In this document: piece after piece, positions 34,056 through 39,924 of the stretch
Position numbering within the stretch: the stretch's first letter is position 1
Layout of the letters: the number at the start of each line of letters is the position of its first letter
NCBI GenBank assembly: GCA_000739515.1
Contig: DF820458.1
Coordinates: 55,984 to 95,907 of the forward strand
Origin: Candidatus Moduliflexus flocculans
Lineage (GTDB): Bacteria > Moduliflexota > Moduliflexia > Moduliflexales > Moduliflexaceae
Direction of reading: 5' to 3'
Length of the DNA: 39,924 bases
Position numbers and translations under genes: made by a program
The notes under the pieces: generated by a model
The model's database searches: none
Told to the model about the DNA's origin: nothing
The model's input: the letters and a program-made list of their open reading frames with translations, nothing else

Positions 34056-35366
34056 CTATGCAGGCTTTTTCTCTGCATTCAGCCGTTCCAATAGCATCGG
34101 CAGCAGGCCAGACATCGGGATACGCACTTGTTCCATCGAATCGCGCTCGCGCACGGTCACAGTGTCGTTTTCCATCGTTTCATTATCTACCGTGACGCAG
34201 TACGGTGTGCCGATTTCGTCCTGGCGGCGATATCGTTTGCCGATAGATGCCGTTTCATCATATTCCACGTTGAAATGCGGACGCAGCATCCGCTCGATTT
34301 CTTGCGCTTTTTCGGGATGTCCGTCTTTACGCATCAATGGAAAAATTGCGGCTTTGATTGGGGCAAGTTTCGGATGCAGACGCAACACAACGCGTTCTTC
34401 TTCTTCGCAGTAGGAATCTACTAAAAACGCCAATGTCGAACGATCTGCTCCGGCGGACGGCTCGATAACATACGGAATAAAGCGCGATTTGCTTTCTTCC
34501 TCAAAATAGGTCAAATTTTTCTTGCTGAAGGTCTGATGCTGCGTCAAATCAAAATCGGTGCGATTCGCAATCCCTTCCAATTCCGACCAGCCGAATGGGA
34601 ATTCGTATTCCACGTCATAGCAATCTTTGGCGTAGTGCGCTAACTCGTCTTTGTCATGCTGGCGCAGGCGGAGGCGTTCTTTCGTCATGCCGTAGCGGAG
34701 ATACCAATTAAACCGCTCGTTTTTCCAGAATTCCAGCCATTCGTCGTCCGTGCCGGGTTTGACGAAAAATTCGATTTCCATCTGCTCGAATTCGCGGGTA
34801 CGAAACGTAAAATTGCCCGGCGTGATTTCGTTGCGGAACGCTTTGCCGATTTGTGCGATGCCGAACGGCAGCTTGGCTCGCATCGTGTTCACCACGTTCA
34901 GGAAGTTGACGAAGATGCCCTGCGCGGTTTCCGGGCGCATATAGACGACAGACGCCGTGTCTTCAATCGGCCCCATAAATGTCTTGAACATCAAATTGAA
35001 TTGCCGCGATTCAGTCAGTTCCCCGCCGCATTCCGGGCATTTTGATTTGTCTGCCAGATGGTCTTCGCGGAAACGCCGCTTGCATTTTTTGCAATCCACC
35101 AATGGATCGGAAAAGCCTTCCACATGGCCGGACGCCCGCCAGACTTCCGGATGCATCAGAATGCTGGCATCCTGGCCATACACATTATCGCGTTCATACA
35201 CGACAGAACGCCACCACGCTTCTTTGACATTGCGCTTTAATTCAACCCCCAACGGGCCGTAATCCCAACAACTATTCAGGCCGCCGTAAATTTCGCTGCT
35301 TTGAAAAATAAATCCGCGCCGTTTGCATAACGACACCACTTTATCCATAATTTCAGGATTTGCCAT
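34056..35366 (-). CDS. glyQS: Glycyl-tRNA synthetase, dimeric (alpha2) type
   Basis: A 436-residue class II synthetase that charges tRNA-Gly. It is the single-chain, eukaryote/archaea-like type rather than the alpha2beta2 form. Early landmarks are KRRGFIFQSSEIYGGLNSCWDYGPLG and a zinc site CKKCKRRF / CPECGG near residues 93-120. Class II motifs include YMRPETAQGIFVNF, RNEITPGNFTFRTREFEQME and the C-terminal LDG-like block VIEPSAGADRSTLAFLVD. Length is slightly below the usual 450-460. AAAGGAG lies 8 bases before the ATG. Confidence 0.95.
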   Translation of the reverse strand: MANPEIMDKVVSLCKRRGFIFQSSEIYGGLNSCWDYGPLGVELKRNVKEAWWRSVVYERDNVYGQDASILMHPEVWRASGHVEGFSDPLVDCKKCKRRFREDHLADKSKCPECGGELTESRQFNLMFKTFMGPIEDTASVVYMRPETAQGIFVNFLNVVNTMRAKLPFGIAQIGKAFRNEITPGNFTFRTREFEQMEIEFFVKPGTDDEWLEFWKNERFNWYLRYGMTKERLRLRQHDKDELAHYAKDCYDVEYEFPFGWSELEGIANRTDFDLTQHQTFSKKNLTYFEEESKSRFIPYVIEPSAGADRSTLAFLVDSYCEEEERVVLRLHPKLAPIKAAIFPLMRKDGHPEKAQEIERMLRPHFNVEYDETASIGKRYRRQDEIGTPYCVTVDNETMENDTVTVRERDSMEQVRIPMSGLLPMLLERLNAEKKPA

Positions 35367-35420
35367 AGCGTTCGCTCCTTTAAAATAATGCAGATATGTT
35401 CACTAATGCTCTGAGGAGGC

Positions 35421-35449
35421 CATTACGAGAACAGGCCGATTCTTGTCAA
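35421..35449 (-). promoter_or_regulatory. Candidate promoter of glycyl-tRNA synthetase gene
   Basis: On the minus strand TTGACA (35449-35444) is perfect, with GTAATG (35426-35421) after 17 bases, a modest -10. It lies about 55 bases before the start at 35366. No T-box leader is apparent in the short gap. Confidence 0.5.
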
Positions 35450-35483
35450 TAAAATCTTCGCATTTTCGCGTTTTCGCAAGCGC

Positions 35484-36134
35484 TCATTTCCCCGCAGTCA
35501 GTCGGGTCATTGTGCTGACAGTCTGAGTAATGGCATCTGGTTTCGGGATCATGTAGAGGTACACGCTCCCATTTTCCGGCACAAAAGCGACATGTTTGAT
35601 TAATTCCGGATTCGGGAGGCGTGTCAGCCAGGCGGAGAGTTTTTCAATGCCTGCGTTATCAGAAGAAAACAGGTCGAAGGTTTTGTTGCGCACCGTCACC
35701 GTTTTTCGGATAAAATCCGCTTCATTTTCCAATGTCTGTAGCCGAAGGCGATAATACCAGCGCTCGATGATGTGCGCTTCGCGGCGGAATCGTTCTGTCG
35801 GGTAGATCACGACAAATAATCGGTCATTGCCTAAAAGCACTTTTGAAATGGGATAAAACAGCAGACTCTGGCGTGAAAGCATCGTCGCTGTCGCTTCCGC
35901 TTTCCGCAAAGGATTGGGGGTCTGATACTCCGCTTTGAAGCCGACCGTTCCGCCAATCCAGGTGTAGGTCTGATCGGTGGGCTGCAACGCCGCTTCAAGC
36001 TCTTTGCTGACAATCGTCAGCAGCGCTAAATTATATTTGCGATTTCGAAAATAGACCAACATTAAAATCCCGATAACCACGATAAATATAAAAAAGAGGG
36101 TCTGTGTCGGGATAAATCGTCCGAACAATTCCAT
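35484..36134 (-). CDS. Unrecognised membrane-anchored protein of ArsA operon
   Basis: A 216-residue protein whose N-terminus holds one membrane span (LFFIFIVVIGILMLVYF, residues about 13-29). The rest is a soluble domain with alternating strands and helices (LFYPISKVLLGNDRLFVVIYPTERF, VAFVPENGSVYLYMI). It ends an operon of four genes on the same strand, 11 bases after the Fe-S-assembly-like gene. I do not recognise the family. As the only membrane-anchored member it could be the target or receptor of the ATPase pair. Confidence 0.7.
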   Translation of the reverse strand: MELFGRFIPTQTLFFIFIVVIGILMLVYFRNRKYNLALLTIVSKELEAALQPTDQTYTWIGGTVGFKAEYQTPNPLRKAEATATMLSRQSLLFYPISKVLLGNDRLFVVIYPTERFRREAHIIERWYYRLRLQTLENEADFIRKTVTVRNKTFDLFSSDNAGIEKLSAWLTRLPNPELIKHVAFVPENGSVYLYMIPKPDAITQTVSTMTRLTAGK

Positions 36135-36145
36135 GAATATGACTC

Positions 36146-36418
36146 CTAATTCGAAAGCACATCAACCGTCTCGACGCCGGGGAGTTGGTTCACGTATTTT
36201 TCGATTTTTTGAATGATTTTGCTTTGAATATACCAGGCCAGAACGACGCAGGCTTTGCAATCAGGATTGCGGCGCTGAAAGCCCATGTCCACCACGACGG
36301 TTTTGCCGTCGTCCTCAATCCGAACGTCATTCACCAACAAGAGTTCGACAATATCCATGTTGGTTTCAGGATCGCGCACCTGCCGCAATGCCTGTATCAC
36401 CTGTTCGCATGTCACCAT
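36146..36418 (-). CDS. MIP18/DUF59-family iron-sulfur assembly-like protein
   Basis: A 90-residue protein of the DUF59 (FeS_assembly_P/MIP18) family, small factors that help load Fe-S clusters or other cofactors. The opening VIQALRQVRDPETNMDIVELLL is diagnostic, followed by two strands and NPDCKACVVL, where a Cys-x2-Cys pair (54, 57) sits in place of the family's usual single cysteine. It lies 11 bases after the ArsA-type ATPase gene. DUF59 proteins often work with P-loop scaffold ATPases (ApbC/Mrp), so pairing with an ArsA-type one is notable. Confidence 0.82.
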   Translation of the reverse strand: MVTCEQVIQALRQVRDPETNMDIVELLLVNDVRIEDDGKTVVVDMGFQRRNPDCKACVVLAWYIQSKIIQKIEKYVNQLPGVETVDVLSN

Positions 36419-36429
36419 AGCCAGTTCCT

Positions 36430-37419
36430 TTACACGAAAGACGCAATATGTTCCGCCGCGTCGCGGGTAAAATGTCGCAGTTTGTCCAGACCGCGCGGGT
36501 CTTCTGAGAGCAACGGCAATTCGATCACCGGATGTTTCGGAAACGAAGCGCGAATTTTGCGCAAGACTTCCTGCTGCCGTTCGATTTTCCGCGTCAATTC
36601 AGCCGGAACATCCTGAAGCGTCAAGATTTTATTCACTAATAACAGTTTTAGTGGAATCTGGAATTTTTTGAGCGCCTCAACGGCGCGAATTGTCTCGAAC
36701 AGCGGCATGTCTTCTGGATTTAACACTGCGACTACGCTTGTCAAATTCGGGTTCGACAATGTCTGCCGAATCCGCTGGGCATCCTGATGATACTTCTGAA
36801 GTTCCTGCATCGTCGCATCCGTTTTTTCCTCTGACGCCAGCGGCTCTTCGACACCTTCGACCCGCAAGAATTGTGGGCCGTGAATATTGGCGATAGAGGA
36901 ACGCAACTGCAAAATATTTTTGCGAATGCCAGAGAGTTTTTCAACCCAGAGCGTAGAAATCGTCGGGAGCGCTAATACGCGCAGCGTCAGGCCGGTTGGG
37001 GCGGTATCGAAAATGATCGCGTCATACTGCCCGGCTTCCTCCAGGAGAATTTCCTGCATCGCTTCAAGTGTGGCGTGTTCTTCGATGCCAGGAGAATAGC
37101 GGATGACATCAAAAAATTTTTCTAAATTAAACACCGTCAAATAGCGGTAGGTTTGCCGCATTTGGGTTGATGTGTGGTCTAAATAGCGCTTGATAAGCTG
37201 TTCTAAGTCAATTTCTAAGGCGTCAAGTGTTGGCGTGACAGATTTTTTGGCGGAAGAAAGCGGAATGTCAAGCGCGTCTCCGGCGTTATGTGCGGGATCG
37301 AGCGAGACCAGCAGCACGCGCTTGCCCATGTCGGCAAGATGCACGGCAGTCGTGACGGAGCAGGTGGTTTTGCCGACTCCACCTTTGCCGATAAACAAAA
37401 GAATCTGAGCATGTTTCAT
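36430..37419 (-). CDS. ArsA/Get3-family ATPase
   Basis: A 329-residue ATPase with a deviant Walker A GKGGVGKTT (11-19), the switch I DPAHNAGD (41-48) and switch II FDTAPTGLTLR (137-147) of the ArsA/Get3 group. ArsA drives arsenite export, and Get3 targets tail-anchored proteins. No arsB, arsC or arsR lies nearby and the signature cysteines of ArsA metal sites are not evident, so arsenic resistance is unlikely. Conservation with a small upstream protein, a DUF59 protein and a membrane-anchored protein suggests cofactor or membrane-protein delivery. It starts 4 bases after the stop of the small gene upstream. Confidence 0.88.
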   Translation of the reverse strand: MKHAQILLFIGKGGVGKTTCSVTTAVHLADMGKRVLLVSLDPAHNAGDALDIPLSSAKKSVTPTLDALEIDLEQLIKRYLDHTSTQMRQTYRYLTVFNLEKFFDVIRYSPGIEEHATLEAMQEILLEEAGQYDAIIFDTAPTGLTLRVLALPTISTLWVEKLSGIRKNILQLRSSIANIHGPQFLRVEGVEEPLASEEKTDATMQELQKYHQDAQRIRQTLSNPNLTSVVAVLNPEDMPLFETIRAVEALKKFQIPLKLLLVNKILTLQDVPAELTRKIERQQEVLRKIRASFPKHPVIELPLLSEDPRGLDKLRHFTRDAAEHIASFV

Positions 37420-37423
37420 ACGT

Positions 37424-37708
37424 TCAAATGTCCATAAATCCGGCGATTTCTCCGAACATATCGTCTAAGTCGCGAACGCGCCTGTTCATAATCAGCATTT
37501 CGTGGAACATGTGCGGCATCAGGCGCAGGCTGATGCCGGTCGGCGGGCTGGGAATGCCGATAAATGAACCAAGAACGAGCAAACCGAAAATGTTTTCCAT
37601 TTCCCGCAATTCGAATTCCAACCGATCAGTTGAGGTCTGGCGGAGCGCCTGCATGATCCCTGGAAAGAATTCTTTCACAAATTGCCAGCATCGTTGAAAA
37701 ATATTCAT
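37424..37708 (-). CDS. Small conserved protein, first gene of ArsA operon
   Basis: I do not recognise this 94-residue protein. It has a helical amphipathic N-terminus (FQRCWQFVKEFFPGIMQAL) and a mildly hydrophobic middle (FGLLVLGSFIGIPSPPTGISLRLMPHM), too polar for a clear span, then an acidic helix. It lies 4 bases before the ArsA-type gene and is probably translated with it. No ribosome site is obvious. It may be a client or regulator of the ATPase. Confidence 0.65.
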   Translation of the reverse strand: MNIFQRCWQFVKEFFPGIMQALRQTSTDRLEFELREMENIFGLLVLGSFIGIPSPPTGISLRLMPHMFHEMLIMNRRVRDLDDMFGEIAGFMDI

Positions 37709-37723
37709 GCGATTGTACGCGTC

Positions 37724-37754
37724 AGCCCTTCATAGGCCTAACCCTATGAGGGCT
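37724..37754. repeat. Hairpin upstream of ArsA operon
   Basis: AGCCCTTCATAGG (37724-37736) and CCTATGAGGGCT (37743-37754) pair with one bulged T around six bases. It lies just before the start of the first operon gene and could be an operator-like site or dispersed palindrome. Confidence 0.45.
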
Positions 37755-37774
37755 AACATCCTGTTTAAACAAGA

Positions 37775-37803
37775 AATGCGGCGCAAACAGGCTGCGCCGC
37801 ATT
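37775..37803 (-). terminator. Intrinsic terminator of cstA
   Basis: AATGCGGCGCA (37775-37785) and TGCGCCGCATT (37793-37803) form a perfect 11-base stem with a 7-base loop. On the minus strand the stem is followed by a T-rich tail. It lies 26 bases after the cstA stop and separates it from the ArsA operon. Confidence 0.75.
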
Positions 37804-37829
37804 GTCCTGAGCATCCGAACGAATCGGGG

Positions 37830-39584
37830 TTATGCCCGCTGTTTCGCGCCTTTGGGGAGCGGAGCGTTTTTCACGGCGAAATAATCAATCAGCAACATCA
37901 CGTTCAACACCAACATGATCGCTGTCATTGCGCCGATGATAAACGCCTTAAACCCGCTGAAGGTCGGCACGGCGTAAATCATGTACCAGACCAGCGCCAA
38001 TGACACGGTGAGCCACAAAAAGAGCGCCGGAATCGTGATCGTTAATTGATAGAGTTTGGAACTTTGCAGATACCGGCTGACCCACACCGCCGCTGTCATC
38101 ATGGCGATTGAGGCGAGCATCTGATTCGCTCCGCTGAACGCCGGCCAGAGCAGATTCCACTGGCCTGTCCAGGCGAGCCACAGTCCCAGGAATGCCGGAA
38201 TCAACGATGCGACCCAGGGGTTCGTAACGATCTTATAGAACGATGGCGATTTGTGTTGTATCGGTTCCGCTAGTTCCATAATCGTATAGCGCGCGAGGCG
38301 GTTGGTGGTGTCTAAGGTGGTCATGGCAAACGCCGACACCCACATTCCTGCCAGCAGCGTCATCGCGTCTTTCGGCAATCCTAAAATCGCGTTGACACCA
38401 TGTCCGTAGGCTTTCGAGAAAATCCCCGCCGGGCCGCCGACGGCGTTAATTGCGCCGACATAGCCGTTGGCGAACGCAGTCGCGCTTTCTTGCAGCGGTT
38501 TTGATGCCTCTTCGCCGAGAATCGCAAACCCGAAGCCGCCGACCGCGCACACGACGATCGTGGAGAGAAAACCTTCCGTGAACATCGTGCCATAACCCAC
38601 TAATAAGCCGCTCTGTTCGTTATCAAGCTGTTTGGAGCTTGTGCCTGAGCCGACCAGCGCATGAAAACCAGACAGCGAGCCGCAAGCGATAATCAGTGGC
38701 ACGAGCGGCCAGAATGGCGATGGTTTACCCGAAATGACTGGAGCGCTCCAGATCGTATATCCTGGCATTTCTAACGATTTCATGCCGACTAAGAAAGCGA
38801 TGCCGCCGATGACCACGCCAGCGACTAACAAGAATGAGTTGAGATAATCACGCGGCTGTAGCAAGACCCAGACCGGCAGGGCCGAAGCCATAATAATGTA
38901 AACACCCAGGGCAACCATCCAAAGCTTGTAATTCATCGCGTTATCCGCGCTGAGTCGAATTGGAAACATTGATCCCATCCAAAGGGCAACAATAAGCAAG
39001 ATGATACCGATAATCGTCGCCACGTTGAAATTGATTTTGGTTTTATATAAAATTTGCCCTAAAATCACCGCCGCAATGAGGGTGAAAATATTTGAGGATG
39101 GCACGCGGGGATCGCCGTTGAACATATTGCCGAGAATCGCGCCGAACGCTGCAACAACAAGAACAAGAACGAATAACACAAACCATTCAAAAACGACACC
39201 TGTCCGTTTTTTCATCACCTTGCCAGCAATCCATTGAATGGATTTCCCATCATGTCGCACAGATGCCATCAATGACAGGTAATCATGTACCGCACCGATA
39301 AACACATTGCCGACCCAAATCCATGCCAACGCCGGAATCCAACCCCATGCCATCGCAATCGCCGGCCCGACAATCGGCCCCGCGCCTGCAATTGAAGCAA
39401 AATGATGCCCGAACAGCACCCAACGATTCGTCGGAACAAAATCTACACCATCTTTCAGCCGATGCGCCGGTGTCGGATTTTTCGAATCCGCCTTCACTAA
39501 ATGCGTTTGGAGTTTTTTGCCATAAGCCACGTACATGATCCCGTAGATCAACAGCCCAAGCACGACTAATACTGTAGTACTCAT
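37830..39584 (-). CDS. cstA: Carbon starvation protein CstA (peptide/pyruvate transporter family)
   Basis: A 584-residue membrane protein with about 15 hydrophobic segments. The CstA core motifs are present: DGVDFVPTNRWVLFGHHFASIAGAGPIVGPAIAMAWGW near the N-terminus, VHDYLSLMASVRHDGKSI, GFHALVGSGTSSKQL and the TTLDTTNRLARY block. The family imports peptides or pyruvate when carbon is scarce. E. coli CstA has 701 residues; this belongs to the shorter group. GGAGG lies about 7 bases before the ATG. It lies alone, next to the MITE copy at the edge. Pyruvate versus peptide substrate cannot be told here. Confidence 0.93.
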   Translation of the reverse strand: MSTTVLVVLGLLIYGIMYVAYGKKLQTHLVKADSKNPTPAHRLKDGVDFVPTNRWVLFGHHFASIAGAGPIVGPAIAMAWGWIPALAWIWVGNVFIGAVHDYLSLMASVRHDGKSIQWIAGKVMKKRTGVVFEWFVLFVLVLVVAAFGAILGNMFNGDPRVPSSNIFTLIAAVILGQILYKTKINFNVATIIGIILLIVALWMGSMFPIRLSADNAMNYKLWMVALGVYIIMASALPVWVLLQPRDYLNSFLLVAGVVIGGIAFLVGMKSLEMPGYTIWSAPVISGKPSPFWPLVPLIIACGSLSGFHALVGSGTSSKQLDNEQSGLLVGYGTMFTEGFLSTIVVCAVGGFGFAILGEEASKPLQESATAFANGYVGAINAVGGPAGIFSKAYGHGVNAILGLPKDAMTLLAGMWVSAFAMTTLDTTNRLARYTIMELAEPIQHKSPSFYKIVTNPWVASLIPAFLGLWLAWTGQWNLLWPAFSGANQMLASIAMMTAAVWVSRYLQSSKLYQLTITIPALFLWLTVSLALVWYMIYAVPTFSGFKAFIIGAMTAIMLVLNVMLLIDYFAVKNAPLPKGAKQRA

Positions 39585-39924
39585 ACCATATTTCCTCCCT
39601 CAAGGCAAACCAATGATTGATAGAGATACAAACGTTTCGACAGGGAAAAGAGCCGCCAAAAGAGCGTGAGTTTGTCAAGAAGAATTTTGAGGGAAAACCA
39701 GCATTTCTTGCCGGGAAACGGTGGAACAATTTTGCGATGACTTGCGCATTAAATTCTTGACCTTTTTTCATTGGCGAAAAGGGATGAAATATGAATGATT
39801 TACTGACCTTACGCAGCAGGCTCGATGCGAATGGTCGCAAACTCCCCTCCAGGGGGGGGCCGAGGCCGAGCATCGCGCTATGGCGAACCCACCCCTTGCC
39901 CCTCCCAGGAGGGGAATTGTCGGC
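39585..39924. other. Region upstream of cstA, no gene seen
   Basis: This 340-base stretch holds the cstA leader. On the minus strand TTGACA lies near 39682 but I find no good -10 after it. Beyond 39801 lies the truncated MITE copy. An open frame through the whole stretch (39283-39873, minus) crosses both the MITE and cstA in another phase and is rejected. Confidence 0.4.
39802..39924. mobile_element. MITE-like element, copy 3 (cut by window edge)
   Basis: The 5' inverted repeat ACTGACCTTACGCAGC (39802-39817) is identical to one end of copy 1, and the following 107 bases are nearly its reverse complement. The other end lies outside the window. Near identity with copy 1 indicates recent movement. 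Confidence 0.82.

Noticed and set aside
36430..37419. Arsenic resistance function for the ArsA-type ATPase
   Set aside because: No ars partner genes are present and the operon partners point to cofactor or membrane-protein delivery.
39283..39873. Minus-strand open frame of 196 codons upstream of cstA
   Set aside because: It reads through the MITE copy and the start of cstA in another phase.

Overview
The window comes from a Gram-negative-type bacterium with a roughly balanced base composition and many short dispersed repeats between genes. The envelope genes (Lgt, two lipoproteins, a SurA-like periplasmic protein, MreB), the pilus motor PilT, two chemoreceptors and a sigma-54-dependent regulator fit a motile or gliding, sensor-rich heterotroph. 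The mixture recalls deep-branching uncultured lineages with many sugar transporters and sensors, for example the KSB3/Modulibacteria type. That placement is a guess from gene content, and no rRNA or tRNA gene was seen to test it.

Layout. 1-2645: an inverted-repeat element, an unrecognised acidic helical protein, and a Tat-exported DUF362 protein. 3090-7818 (+): a five-gene sugar operon of binding protein, two permeases, a single-domain ATPase and a D-lyxose/D-mannose isomerase. A -24/-12 (sigma-54) promoter and a pair of adjacent dyads of the form TGGATA-N6-TATCCA lie upstream. 7820-11350: a debris zone with a short Uma2-family gene, a small gene extended by a palindromic repeat, and a wrecked NTPase-DUF1566 gene. 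That gene carries a nonsense codon, a probable deletion with frameshift, and a 156-bp MITE-like insertion with a GATCC target duplication. 11448-22757 (-): a signalling cluster of chemoreceptor, NtrC-family regulator, membrane histidine kinase, lipoprotein sugar-binding protein, soluble PAS kinase, STAS-like protein, an HATPase-like partner, and a second chemoreceptor. 22813-27305: lgt, an unrecognised secreted protein with a sorting-like tail, a SurA-N-like protein, a lipoprotein and a conserved Cys-containing protein. 27509-39584: pilT, alaS, a DHH phosphoesterase, mreB, glycyl-tRNA synthetase, a four-gene ArsA-type ATPase operon, and cstA. The right edge cuts a third MITE copy.

How it fits together. 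The lipid-anchored binding protein at 17622-18617 is a close paralogue of the soluble transport protein at 3090-4070. It sits directly before a transmembrane histidine kinase and an NtrC-family regulator with the GAFTGA motif. The transport operon has a sigma-54 promoter and a plausible enhancer. The simplest reading is a sensing-uptake circuit: a tethered receptor copy reports the sugar to kinase and regulator, which switch on the sigma-54 operon that imports and isomerises it, while co-encoded chemoreceptors respond as well. This circuit is inference, but each part is visible in the sequence.
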